From: Strongylocentrotus purpuratus
Taxonomy: Eukaryota > Echinodermata > Echinoidea > Camarodonta > Strongylocentrotidae
DNA: 64,000 bases
Assembly: GCF_000002235.5 (NCBI RefSeq)
Contig: NW_022145534.1
Location: 992,001 to 1,056,000 of the forward strand
Direction: 5' to 3'
Shown here: one piece after another, positions 49,701 to 61,840 of the stretch
Position numbering within the stretch: position 1 is the first letter of the stretch
How the letters are laid out: the number at the start of each line of letters is the position of its first letter
Notes under the pieces: generated by a model
The model's database searches: none
What the model was told of the DNA's origin: nothing
What the model saw: the letters and a program-made list of their open reading frames with translations, nothing else
Made by a program: the position numbers and the translations under genes

Positions 49701-50269
49701 TGCCCTTACTATACATACATAATTCGGAATTTGTCATTTTCCAACAAACGCATAAACCGTAGATTTACAAAAAAGTGGGACCCCCCCCCCCTCGGGAAAA
49801 TCATGTTTTTTCAGTAACATTTTTAAATTCCTTTCCAAAAAGGGTGCCCACTGTCGAGTGACTGAAAAAAAAGGATGAAACGCTGATATATCCCCCCACC
49901 CCCCCCCCCCCCACCCCCCTCCTTTTTTCAATTACAATCACAACTGTGTTAGTGATCACCGGTAGGCCACCTGCATTTAGTGGCTACCCATATTTTATCT
50001 ACCCAGAAGAAAATATGTGTTGAAAAAACTGAAGAAAAGACCATCTGTCTAATACTTGACAGTCAGAGAAGAGAAGTGAATGACATGTTATATGATTGAA
50101 ATTGTTATTCTTCTGTCGGTTCATACTTTTTCATGTTGTATATACTTATGTTTTCGTACGTTATAGAAATTCTACAAATTCATCATTATTTTCCTCTTCT
50201 TCCTTCTCCTCTTTTTCTTCTTCTCCTTCTTCTTTTTCTTCTTGTACTTAATATCATTTCTATCATCAG

Positions 50270-50505
50270 TTTAATGTTGTTATTATTATCTTTAATAAGT
50301 AGTTCTTTTAATTTTCTTATCTGTCTGTAAATATTACTATTTTAATTTATTAATTGTATACATGTCTGTAAGGGACCCCACTGGAAATAAGCTCTCGAGC
50401 TTTCGTGGGTTATCCTGTTCAAGCTGACTTATTTTTGATCTGTTATTATTGTATATTGTTGTATATTGGAAGCTTGTCGAATAAAAATCAATCAATCAAT
50501 CAGTC
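50270..50505 (+). mobile_element. LINE-like 3' end with (ATCA)n tail
   Basis: 'gtaagggaccccactgg', 'aataagctctcgagc' and 'tcgaataaaaatcaatcaatcaatca' resemble the 3' UTR and short tandem tail of non-LTR retrotransposons. No reverse transcriptase part remains. Confidence 0.4.
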
Positions 50506-50639
50506 TATTCTAGCATGCATTGTGAACTCCAACTCCATGCAGCGCTTTGCGTTCTCTCAGCGCTCGCGCTAAAACTGTGCCCATACCCGCGCTGCACTGC
50601 ACTGCATGCATGCACTGTATCCTGTGCACTCATGAGCTG

Positions 50640-50686
50640 AGCTTGCGTCGGTTCCAGAATCCCTAGGCAGAGCGAACGTGACCGAG
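50640..50686 (+). other. Probable non-coding first exon of the zinc-finger gene (5' limit unknown)
   Basis: The GC-rich stretch 50520-50686 ends at a good donor (GAG|GTAAAA at 50687). The next acceptor with a strong pyrimidine tract is at 51429-51430 (TTACACACAG), upstream of the ATG. This pairing is inferred; no start site can be seen. Confidence 0.4.
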
Positions 50687-51483
50687 GTAAAAATATTCGC
50701 TTTTGTTAGCATGAAATGAAAATTAAAAGGTTGTGATTCAATAGATTTAGATATTACCGATATATTAGATCATATGGTTATAAACGAAATAGGTGTCCAA
50801 TTGCCATTTTACACAAGTTGATTATTTGACATTATAATTTATATTTTATAAATTTAGACTCTAAGTCTAACAAGTTAGGTGCATGTGGGACTACCAGGAT
50901 CTACTCCAATTCAACTGCATCAGATCGGGGGGGGGGGGGGGGGGGGGGAATGATCAAAGGGTGTTTGTATGTCAACTCACTTTACAAATTAATTGGTCCA
51001 TACTGAGGGCGATGACTAGAAAGATCAAACAATGAGTTGCATGTAGACCTAACTTGTTATAGGTCTAGACCTAAATAACTAAATTAGAATGAGTGCAAGA
51101 ACTGAAGAAGATTCAAGATAGACCATTGAATATTGATTGAAGAAGATAGACCTAGACTCTGGATGCTGGAAGCTCAAATGCTGTCTTATAACATTCTTCC
51201 CGTATTTGCGGTAAAGGTAGGATGTAGGGTAAAACTGTTGGCTAGAGCAGTTGTGTACGGGTAGTCGGGTACCTTAAATTGACGGTTTCATTTGATATTT
51301 TCATGAAATAGAATGAGAAATTTTTTATGTATTAGATTTGATCAAACCAACATTACAACATGGGGTAGACATGGCAAGAATACCATCAGTTCCTTATCTT
51401 TTTTTTTGTATTTCATTCAATTACACACAGGCAACGTCTTTCCTAGAGGCTCAAGGTTCTGTGAGTGTGATCGTGCAACTAAA

Positions 51484-54400
51484 ATGGACTATCAGCACAA
51501 TAATAAATTTGCAGCATCTGCGTCAAGCTTGTTTGACAGTCAGCCGCAGCACGTTAAAGATATATTAAAGGACTTACATAAAGGAAGCATTACACCGTTT
51601 GACCAGAGCGCAGAGCCAACATTGCATCAGAAGCCAAATATGGCCCAGTGGCACTATCATGAAGAGTTACCGACATCTCTGGAAAAAAGTAACCTTGATG
51701 AATATAGCTCTACCGGGACTTCAGCAGACAGTATGTACGGCAGTAAGACCTCAGGAGACAGTATGTATGGCAGTAAGACTTCAGGAGGCAGTATGTATGG
51801 TAATACGACGTACAGTCAACCAGATCTTCGTAATGCACCCTTTGAGGATAGAGGTAGAGAGCATAGGGATCAAGGTTACAAAGAAAGCAGCAATGAAATA
51901 GGATGGACTCCACCAGGTCAGAAGTACTATGATGGAGCCAGTTTTCAAGGAAGAGATAGAGAGATGGATGACCAACGTTATTATGATGATAGCATGCTTG
52001 GAAGAGGTAGTGGGATGAGTGGTCAGGGTTATGATGATAGCAATGTAAGGGGAATGCGTCAAGGGAGCATGGGCCAACCTACTAATGGTAACACAGGAGG
52101 GAGAGGTCGAGGAGGAAGGGGTCGTGGACGTGGTGGTGACGCTGCCCTTGGAAGAGGATCAGCAAAGAGGGGAATGTTGCATGGAGGTGGTGGATATGGA
52201 CCTGCAGCCAAGAAACCAAAATGGCAACAAGGGGAAACAGGCAGTCATGAACAGACATTTGGTGCAGAGCAAAGATGGGGTGGCGGAGGTAGTGGAAGTA
52301 GAGACTCTGATAACAGTGCGCGGGAAAGAGGTCGAGGTTCGAGAGGGAGAGGATTCGATGGGAACTTGTGGGGCAGAGGTCGTGGAACAGGGGGTCAAGG
52401 ATCAGTTAGTAGTACACAAGGAAGAGGAAGAGGAACAATGGGTCGTGGACGTGGTGGTGATATTGCCCGTGGAAGAGGGTCGGCAAAGAGGGGAATGCTA
52501 CAAGGAGGTAGTGGATTTGAACCTGCAGCCAATAAACCAAAATGGCAAAAAGAGCAACAGGGGAAAACGGGGAGTAGTGAACAGAGATGGGGTGCAGAGC
52601 AAGGATGGGGCCGAGAAAGGATATGGGGCCGGGGAAGAGGCAAGGACCAAGGTGTACGTGGAAGAGGTTCAAGAGGGCGACAAGGGGGACCTCCACAGAG
52701 AAACAACCCTGGTCGTTCAAATCAAGAAGTTAATGACGGCGCTGTAGAATATGGTTTTGATGGGAAACCTGTTGGACCCGAAAGACTTGCTAGTACACTT
52801 GGAGATTTCAAATACTGCAAGGTCTGTGATATACATATCAACTCTATGAAGTCTGCTAAGGCTCACTATTCTGGCAAAATTCACCTGAAAAGGCTCAATA
52901 GTATTCTGCAGAAAGAAGGTAGGCTTTTGACATAAGGTATTGAAATTGTACTTTTTCATTATATTTTCTGTGACATTGTTTTATTTCTGTATCATGATTG
53001 AATATATTTAATTAGTGAAGAAGAAAAAAAAATTGAAATTAAAATTAACATGTGATCATGATGTACAAATGTATATACAGGTGCAAATATGTTTCAAATA
53101 AAAAATTTGTCTTGCTTTGGGCATCAGTTTTTAATTGTTCAGCAACTTTAAAGGTTAGGGATAAAGAAAATACATTATGTTCTGATGTCTCAGAGAGACG
53201 GAGACCCCAAGGATTTCTTTGTTTTCAAATTCTAACCAAGTCGGGCCATGGTCATCATGAACAGCTTCGTCAACGACATCTTCGAGCTTGCAGCGAGGAG
53301 CCATTGCGGTCCTTCAACTATAAAATCAAATTCATTTACTTGTGAGAAGTTTGGGAGCTACATTCAGCAAAAAAGAGAGAATTTGATTAATTTATGTTTA
53401 TTTTGATCATAGATTAAAGATAAATTTATAGTAAATATTTATTTGAAAATCTTGAACTATGATGAAAAGTCACACTATATGAAATTCGCTTTGTCAATGA
53501 AGGATTGCTATTACCTCTTTTTCTTTCTTCAGAATTGATGAAAACTCTTGACGTAACTACAGACAATTGTGAGGTATGCAATGTCGTATATACTTCCCCT
53601 TTACAAGTCAAATCACATCTTGACGGAAACAGGCATAAGAAAAATGTTGAAGAAGGTTAGTGTTTACCGGTATTTGAAGATACCTTTGTGTTTTGTAAAG
53701 TGTCGGCAGATATGCTGTTAGGCAGGAGGGCATCTGGACGATCTGGGCGTCAAAAAGACACCCATTTCTTGTGGAAGACGCCCTACAATTTTCTTTAAAT
53801 GCATTTCATTTGATGTTTAGCCTTTTTTATTTCCCTTTAAAAAAAATAAGAACATCAAACGTTGTATATCCAGGCTAAGAGTCCTGTGTTAAATGCCTTA
53901 TCAGGCTATAAGATTTCATATTAAAAGTGATGATCTTATCACTTTATTTCAACGGTTCTGTTTCTCCGTAATATGTTCCTCATATGAAGAGCCTCACTAT
54001 GAAAATAATCTGAGAAAGAATGTGAATATGAAGATATTTGGAAATTTGATATTTAGATTCCCTTTAAAAAAGAAATATGATAACAATATGCGATGATGTC
54101 TTTTTAGCTAAAGCTAAAGCTGAGGGACGTCCAATTCCATCAGAATCTACCAATCAGAAGAAAGGAGAGGTTGACAAGGAGACTGTTGCTGATGCCAGTA
54201 GAGAGAAGGCATCATCTGGACCATCGGATGAACGTTTGAGTAAGGAAGAAAGTTCTCCTCATTGAAATTTAAATTATCTGTGCACTCCACTGCATGGATT
54301 ATTCTGGTGTTAAAACTCTAATAGGATGTCTGTTCATAAAAGTGATGTAGTCACTTCTCATTTGTGTTGCAGTGATGTATTTTTAAGTGTATTTAAAGTA

Positions 54401-57400
54401 TTTCTCTAAAAAGGGGCAAGAAAAGGGAGCCCCAAAAATTTGATGGCGAAATTCCACTTAAATTGAATCACAACGTGAAAGAGAATGTCATTTAAGACAC
54501 ATTTCTGCAAGGATTTTCAAAACAAATGTGTAAAAGTCGAATATTGATGAAAGAATACAAAATTGAGGTTTTCTGCATACAACAGAAAACCTAAATTATG
54601 TATTCTTTTATCAATCTTTGTCTTCAAACACATTTTTGAGGGTTACTTTGCAGAATTGTATCTTAAATGACATCCTCTTTCAATTTCCATCAACATTTTG
54701 GTTAATTTGTGGCTCCCAACACTTCCACAGTAGCTATTCTAAAATGAATCAAGTTGGACACATCTTTTGTTTCTGAAAATCGTTTTGTAGTTATAAAGGG
54801 ACTGGATAGTTTACAGATTATATGTGTGAAAGGTTCTATTAAGAATAAGATGCTGTTGTATTCTAGTCATGTTTGTTTATTTTCTGATACCATTACATTT
54901 AACAAATCTTAAATTGCCTTCCAGCAAAGTCCTAGAGTTTCTCAAACATTTACTTTTTATTTTATGAATTACCCTGCAGTGCTGGAACGTAATGAAAAGT
55001 TTGTTGAACCCAAGATGAAGGACAGTGGTGAGATGCCTCGCCCAGATTCCCAATCTCATACCCAATCTCGTGTCGCACCAAAAACATTCCCAGAAGGGGC
55101 TCCGCACACGCCGAATGACAGAGAAGGTATTACCCGTTTGTGGAAATGAGACTAATGCCTCATTCCCAACTTAATCCATTAAAAAATCTATGGAAAAAAA
55201 CAGAAAGCACTTCAAATATCTGTGTCTAATGATGCACAGGAAAGTGATTATGCTTAAGGGCCCTTTGTTATGTGCCAAAAGTTTTTCTCAACCCCACTCG
55301 CTGTTCATTTTTACATCGGAAAAAAAATGCTCCAGTTTACCATGTTTTATATGAACAAGCCTTGAAGAATTCAAATGTAATAAGGGACCCATTACACAAG
55401 GCCTTGTTTTAAAGACAAATGACAAAAATCAGTGACAAATCTGCTGATAACCAATTAGAACTTAGAAGCAAGGATTTCACTAGCTTAAAATAAAAATTGT
55501 CATTTGTAAAGCGCTTAGAGACATTTGTATTAAGCGCTATATAAAAATTAAATATTATTATTATTATTATTTGACACTAATGACAAGTTTTGTGAAATGG
55601 GGCCCTGCTTTTTGTCCACATGTTGCCCAGCCATCCTCTTGTTCCTCCAATAGACAGATGTCAATTTGAACAGGCCATTTTTTTCTTATGCAAAATAATT
55701 GTGCATCATAATTGCTATGATTTCAGCTAAACATGGTTCCCTTGGAACGCAATTGGAAACGTGATGTTTTTTTTTACTTTTAAGGGGCAATTCCCAAGGT
55801 TATTGGTCAGTGGAGGTCTACCTGTTCAGAAAAAAAACATTATTGGTTAGTAGTAAATGCTGGTACAATTAAAGGACCTGCATGATTCTGTTTAGGTCAT
55901 TTGGTGATGTAAAACATCATAGAAGCCCAATGTGCACTTTGTTATCTATGATAATTTGTGGTGATAATCTTATCAGTCAAAGGACTTGCAAATGACGAGT
56001 ACATTTCTGTTTATGGTAGCCTGTCTACCTTGTCATAGTATTTTAAACAGACTCTGAGTTTAGTCTTGTAGAAATCAGCTGCAAAGAATGATTCGATAAA
56101 TGGAATTGATTATGTGTTACTCTCATCTATTGCAAACTCTAGAACAAAAAAATGTCCAGTCACAAAAGGGGAAAGGTATGCTACAGCTGCTGCAAGAGAG
56201 CCAGAGGAAAGGACGGCTACTTTTGCTGGAAGAGAGCCAGGAGAAAGACGCAAAAACCGCTTCTATTGTGACCTTTGTGGCGTTAGCACAACATCTCCTG
56301 ATCTCCTTGCAGATCATTTCCTTGGTAAGTTATCATTTTCCAAATGCAGGGACCAATTATTTTTGTAATCATCTTTAATAGCAAAACCACTTTTCATTCA
56401 AAGTTGTCAGTGTTTCATTGCTTTCTTTGCAAGACCTGTGCTGCTATGATAATCATTTTGTTGAAAGAATTCAGAAATTGTTTAAAATTTTTTGATAAAA
56501 CCCAGAGATTATCCCTGAATTCTACGTATTGAATACCGGTAAACACAACTGTGTGATATATATCTGAAATAAACAAGTAATAATCAGTTGTGAGAGTATG
56601 AAGCTGTTGGTGCTACAGGAGTTTCAAGAATTTTTTGATGTCATAAGATCAAAGTCATTACTCTAGCTTATTACCAATTCAATTTTGAATTTTTTTTTGT
56701 TGATTTTTTTGTTGATTTTTTTTTGTGGATTTTTTTCTTTAAATTGTACATAAGATGTTTCTGAGAGGGTGGTCAATTTTCTTCGTTTTTTTTAAATATG
56801 CAATTTAAGTCTTAAATATTTAATCTTTATTTAACATCTTTTATAAGGCTCTGCTTCTGTAACATTTGCATTCATGGATTACTCATTTCTCTTATGACTA
56901 CAGGCAGAAAGCACAAGCACACAATGTTACTTATTAAGAAGAAAAAGAGTGCGCCCACTTCTGCTCATGGAAGTGTGTTTTCGTGCAAGCTATGCCGCAT
57001 TTCAACTCACGACGCTTACAATCTCAACCTGCATATGACTGGTGAGTTGTGTATCTAATTCTACAGGCTCATGTGGAGAGAACATTGAAAAAATATATAG
57101 TTGTTCATCCGTTGTATAAACTAGCAAAACTATTGCTGTGCCAAAGCCTGTGTGGACCACTGGACGGGACTTGTGTAGTGACGCGATAAGAAGAAGAACT
57201 ATTCATTTTGGAAAAATTTATGTATCTTCAGATACAATCATGATTATATAACTGTTTTTGCTTCGTGTGGGCTTGATTTGGATGGGGGCCTGTGTTTAAT
57301 CCCAAATTTGAATATTTGTATCATTTGGAGATAAATGATGAGTTGGCTCAGTCAGTAGAGCGTCCGCCTCACAACCAGGAGGTCGTGGGTTCGAACCCAG

Positions 57401-60091
57401 GCCGCATCATACCAAAAGACGTTAAAAGACGGGAGTTGCTGCTACCTTGTTTGGCATTCAACATTAAGGGATAGAGCAACGTCGATCTGGCGCTGCTTAG
57501 TGGCTGCTGGGCTCCCGATCAATTGGGCAAAAAGAATTTCCATTTTTGGTTTAACTTGATAAAATTTGGAGTGGACTTTAAAAAAGATTATTAACTGACT
57601 GACTAGAGACAAGTGAAGAGATGCTGGGTACAACAGAATCAAGGAATATCAGTGAATATAAGATGGACTAAAGCTTTTTGTCTTGCACTAATCAGAGTAA
57701 ACTGCAAGAATGAACAGACAGCTGGAATTCCACATTATCTTCTTTAACCCTTACTGTACTGGGCTATTTTGAGCACCTCGTGACTGGGGGGATCTCGGCC
57801 GAAAGTCTGATGAACGCGAAAATTTACATGTTTGTAGATATTTACGTAACGAACAAGATGGTATAATTAGTTTTTTCCTAATATGCAAATTTTTGTCATT
57901 ATAGCCTAATTAATTATGCAAAATGCTAATTTTATGCATTTTACAGAAAACTCTTCATATTTGTCTGTAGACTTGTGAAGAATGTTGAAAATGTATTGAA
58001 TAAATGTTTCCTTCATCTCAAATTCATGAGGTTACATTATTTTTATGATATTTGAAAATGCATAGGTTAATTTGCATAAATTATGAATACGCATTCATGA
58101 ATATCAAATCTTGAAATATACAGGGAACTAGAATCATTACAAAAATTGTCAGACTCCACTTTTTGAACGTGTTAATTGAAACCCATTATTCATATGAAAC
58201 TTCTTTTCTAACACAAAATAGTTATTTTGATGTAATTAATAATGATAATTTATGCAAATTTGATGCGATTTTCTAATTTTTATTTTCTTTTGTATTTTAT
58301 TGTTTTGTATTTCTTATTATATCTATTATTTTATTTCTAATGTATTCTTTTGTTCTGGAATACATCAAGTTACTTTGAGAAACATATAAAAGCAATTTGA
58401 TATCAATTCACATTTCTGCTTGTACATGAATATATGCAATTATAGCATATTTTTGATGACATGCGCATACTAATTGTTATGTAACACCTTACAGGTATAT
58501 CCGATTTTGACGAAAATGGTGTCAAAATGTGCGTAAGACTTGAAGGAAATAAGTCATGAAACAACAATTCAAAATTCCAAGCGGTTGCGGCGCAATCTCC
58601 GAAAATGTCGAGGGGGGGGGGGGCCTGGGAGGCCCCTCCCCCCCAGTACAGTAAGGGTTAAAACAGCTTTAATACTGACAAGTTTGATAAAGTTATCCCC
58701 CACAGGAGGTCTCCATTCTTTGTACTTGGTGTTGTGAATTCTGTGTTGTAATATGTTCTTTCTCATTGCTCACGTAATCAGGGAAAAGGCACTTGAAAAA
58801 TCTGGAACTGTCCATGGCTGCTGATAAACCTAAACCATTGATGGAGTCAAAGTCATGTCCCGCTAGTCAACAAGAACCAAAGGCGTCAGACCAAGTCAAC
58901 GAGCCACCATTACATCCACCAGATGAAGAGGTAATTACCATATAAAACTCTTGTAACTCATTGAATACTGAGCCTGAGATGGTTTAGTCTAGTGTCTTTG
59001 GAAACAAGTGCTATCACCAATACCCCCAAAATGCTGGGATGTGCGCCTCTTGGATGCATTTTGAGCCAAACAGGACTAACATACTTCCGGTGTTACTAGG
59101 TAAATTTCATGCCAAATGTATATATGTACAAAGCTGTAATAGTGATCCTGTTGTAGTAGGCCATAGAGTAAATCCAGGTTTTTTTTTAGGCTGGTCCACC
59201 GTATGCATTGCAAAGTCATCTTGAAATGCACAGCATCATAGCATATCATATCACAAACATTCAGTACATTTCAAAGTGACACAAGAACAGCAGAAGCTTT
59301 GAAAAAAGTATCAATAAATTATAACAATATTACTGGCGGTCCTGTTCCTAAAATTTGAAAATGCACATCTCTTACCAGTTACGTGTGTCCGTAAGACAAC
59401 ATGTTTCCCAAAACTGGGCTGTATTTCAAGAAATTTTCTGTTTTAGATCAGGATTTTTGTGATTTGCAAGCTTAAATGTGTCTCATTGCATGTACCAGTC
59501 TCTATAAGTCCATAGCTCCGCATGCATTGCTACGCCTTTTTTTTAAATTACAGAGGTGGAATTCAGCTGCTGGCTTTTTGATCAGCACACAAGCAATACT
59601 CTTGACTTAGAACATGTGGCTAAAAATCCCAGCTACCACTTCTGAAATAAAAATTGATATTGCCATGGCATCTCTTTATTTATTTTCAGGATTTTAAAAA
59701 TAAATTGAACAGTAACAAAATGTTCTACCATGGTTTAAATAAGAAATTAAAATAAGTCAGGAATAAAGAGTAGCAAAATAGGATTTTGTCGTAAGCAGCT
59801 GCAAACCTCCCCTTATTCTATTTCAAGTTAATCCATTAAATACTACTCCCTTGAACTGGACATGTGGCTAAACCTAAGGAAAGCCCTTTGGTCACTTTAT
59901 ACAGGTTTTTCTTTCATGTTTTTAATACACAAGTATTTTGTAACTGTCTTTATTTACAGCTCTTTGAATTAGAAGAACAGCATCCACCACAAGAGAATGC
60001 TGAGTCTCAAGAAAACCAGGATGATATCGATTCAGCTATAGTTAAAAGCCTACAAGAAACTACAAAAGACATGCCAGAGCTCAAATTATAA
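51484..60091 (+). CDS. RGG-rich protein with four U1-type zinc fingers and a C-terminal UIM-like motif, 806 aa
   Basis: Coding exons: 51484-52918 (exon itself from 51431), 53533-53655, 54108-54239, 54980-55126, 56160-56324, 56904-57041, 58782-58930, 59960-60091; 2421 nt, all phases agree. The ATG at 51484 (AAAATGG) follows a strong acceptor; frame upstream of it is intronic. Residues 1-200 are polar, with three SMYG repeats. Residues about 204-405 are Gly/Arg-rich (RGRG, RGG), an RNA-binding type of disordered region, with two copies of a roughly 107-codon unit (GRGSAKRGML...PKWQ). Four Cx2Cx12Hx5H fingers follow, starting at about C445, C491, C649 and C695. Introns split fingers 3 and 4 just before the Gly preceding the last His. 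C-terminal DDIDSAIVKSLQE (about 784-796) fits a UIM. The finger type recalls ZNF346/ZNF385/ZFR dsRNA-binding proteins; orthology is not established. The exon-5 acceptor (56158-56159) is the least certain border. Confidence 0.85.
52085..52620 (+). repeat. Internal duplication inside the RGG coding region
   Basis: 'ggtcgtggacgtggtggtga' at about 52120 recurs at 52441, and the following blocks ('agcaaagaggggaatg', 'cctgcagccaa', 'aaaccaaaatggca') recur in order, giving an in-frame duplication of about 321 bp. Divergence between units shows it is not recent. Confidence 0.85.
53236..53328 (+). pseudogene. Histone H2B relic in intron
   Basis: Frame at 53245-53286 reads AMVIMNSFVNDIFE, the invariant alpha-2 region of histone H2B (sea urchin H2B has MNSFVNDIFERIA). 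About three nucleotides are missing after GAG. The frame then continues as ACSEEPLRSFNYK, still similar to H2B ..ASRLAHYNKK. Nothing before or after matches H2B, so this is a short orphan fragment in the first coding intron of the zinc-finger gene. The codon choice (AAC AGC TTC GTC AAC GAC ATC TTC GAG) is GC-rich and histone-like, unlike its AT-rich surroundings. Confidence 0.8.
55386..55612. mobile_element. MITE with CCCATT..CACAA / TTGTGAAATGGGGCCC ends, holding a SINE-like tail
   Basis: The right end 'acaagttttgtgaaatgggg' is the inverted match of the left 'gacccattacacaaggccttg'. Inside, 'gtaaagcgcttagagacatttgtattaagcgctatataaa' followed by (ATT)n is a repeat tail found also at 60636-60870. 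Confidence 0.6.
57335..57602 (+). mobile_element. tRNA-derived SINE, full length
   Basis: A 76-bp tRNA-like head (57335-57410): ATGATG...CATCAT acceptor pairing, D arm GCTCAGTCAGTAGAGC, a loop CTCACAA (anticodon position CAC), and an exact pol III B box GGTTCGAACCC. The anticodon stem no longer pairs well, so it is not a working tRNA. A body follows ('gggagttgctgctacc', 'ctggcgctgcttagtgg', 'ttgggcaaaaagaatttcc'), ending near 'ctgactgact'. The body matches 8515-8697 in reverse. Probably kin of the sea urchin pol III repeats; name not assigned. Confidence 0.85.
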
Positions 60092-60439
60092 ATAGTGGGT
60101 GGAGAAACCAGATATCTTGGACCTCAATTATGCTGTACTGATACAGTGCTTTGGAAGTCTTTGCTGCTTTTTATATCACTTGAACATTTTTTCTGGGCAG
60201 GTAAAAGGATGCTCAAGTTCATTAAATTGTTTTTATAAACTGCACTGTACTGTACATGCATGGGTTCTCTTTATGTGTGATATATCACCTAAAAAACTGA
60301 ATACAGTTGGAGCTTGTTGCACCACTGAAAATACAAGTAGTAAAACTGCAGTATTGGGGATCTGGAATACCCATGTGTCATTTGTCACCATAGTGGCATT
60401 TGGTCAGTTCAACATGAGGGATGTTCACATTTGGAGAGG

Positions 60440-60880
60440 CTTTGGTTATCGCGAAGCAGGATCCAAGGTGTTAAATGGGTACCTGGTGGTGGTAGGATGC
60501 GACCATCAATGTTGGTTGAATAATTTTTGAGCGCTAAGTAACGCCTGGCTGGAATGCTCCCCAGGGAGTGGAGATTGTGCACACAGTGAGTGCGGGCAAG
60601 TATTCAATCCAATGACCGGGGTAAAAGTATATATGTAAAGCGCTTTATCGTAGATGTATTAAAGGCAGGCTTTACTACTTCAGCTAGAAGGGATTTAAAT
60701 AAGACCACCCAGCGAGCCAGCGAGGTTACTGTGACAGGTGGCTATCTCATCAACTCGGCTCTCATTTAACATAAGAAAAAGAAGATCATGGGGGACCAAC
60801 AGGCACCGATTGAGCAAGTAGCTACAAGTAGGACAGTGTGCCTTTAAGCGCTATATAAACACAGAATATTATTATTTTAT
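60440..60880 (+). mobile_element. SINE-like repeat ending in AGCGCTATATAAA and (ATT)n, interrupted by a MITE
   Basis: 'gggtacctggtgg', 'gcctggctggaatgctcc', 'ccaatgaccggggtaaa' and 'gtaaagcgctttatcgtagatgtatt' lead into 'aagcgctatataaa' after the MITE at 60663-60843. A similar tail without insertion is at 55500-55545. Confidence 0.65.
60663..60843. mobile_element. TTAA-flanked MITE, copy 4, nested
   Basis: Flanked by TTAA (60659-60662 and 60844-60847), ends AGGC and GCCT. The body 'aagaaaaagaagatcatggg' matches the three HUWE1-intron copies. The uninterrupted relative at about 55527 reads gtaTTAAgcgctatata, which fits duplication of TTAA on insertion. Confidence 0.85.
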
Positions 60881-61840
60881 TATTTATATTATTTTCCATT
60901 TTGCATGTTCAAATTAATGAGAATTTTGGCTTTATCTTAAATACATTTAAAGTAGACATATGCTATTGCACTGTAGCATTGAATAATGATTAATAAATTA
61001 ATTAATGGGCACTTGATCTTGAAGGTGTGCCAAATGGTATACATGTAGTAATCTTGGTTCTCTGTCGATCTTGCAATTTAAGTCACATATTTGCAAAATC
61101 TATGTTGAAAAAGTAATAGTCAAATTAATTTCACAGCTTCATAATGTACATAGAACCTTTGTGTAGTGGAGGGATGCATTGCTATGTTCTGATACTTCTC
61201 AGTGACCCATGTCATGACCTATGACATATTTTTATATCAACATCCTTGTACATCTGTAGATATATTTTGTGTAATTTTGAAAATGGGGTTCATTTAGTTA
61301 TGGACCAATAAAGTGATGTTTTCTATGAAAATAATTCAACCAAGATGGACAGGACACGAAAACCAGTTTACAATTTTCAGATGTTCATCCAAATTACGAG
61401 GCACTTTCTTAAATACTTTTTGCCAAATGCTGCCCAAACTGATTTGCAAGTTGTTCCGAAAAGTAAAAGTTGAGAAAACCTGAAAATGATATCAATATCT
61501 CTTATACGTAAAATTGTGTTCAATTCTTGCGATTTTTATTTTGCCCTTGTTATTTCTGCTCTAGACTTCCTTTGCAGAGAGTGATGTTCCTTAGTACTAC
61601 ATATCACTATGATTTTGAAATTGAATCTAAGAATTGTGTCTTGTTTTTTACAGATTTTTAGTACAGATTTCATGTAAGGATGACCCATAATGGACCCAAT
61701 TTTGCTTTGTAAGATTTGATTAAACACATGTACATGTTGAAAGGTTTATGAATTGCAGCTTAACTTTAATTCCCTTTCAGATAGCACTTCAAAGAAAGGG
61801 TAATTACCACGTCAGTATGTTACAACTTAACTCTCTTGTA

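Larger units (their letters stand above)
60092..61330 (+). other. 3' UTR of the zinc-finger gene
   Basis: Runs from the stop (60089-60091) to AATAAA at 61307-61312, followed by a GT-rich stretch (gtgatgtttt). An earlier AATAAA is at 60992-60997. It contains a SINE-like repeat with a nested TTAA MITE. A 143-codon frame at 60099-60530 has no recognisable domain. Confidence 0.6.

Noticed and set aside
51313-51483. Upstream extension of the zinc-finger ORF to an ATG at 51313
   Set aside because: A strong pyrimidine tract and acceptor at 51429-51430 lie inside it; the extension translates intron and has no family similarity, so the start at 51484 is preferred.
57335-57410. A functional tRNA-Val gene
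   Set aside because: The D arm and B box are good but the anticodon stem does not pair, and the unit is fused to a SINE body with a second copy in HUWE1.
60099-60530. 143-codon plus-strand frame after the zinc-finger stop codon
   Set aside because: No domain; it overlaps a SINE-like repeat and lies in the 3' UTR.
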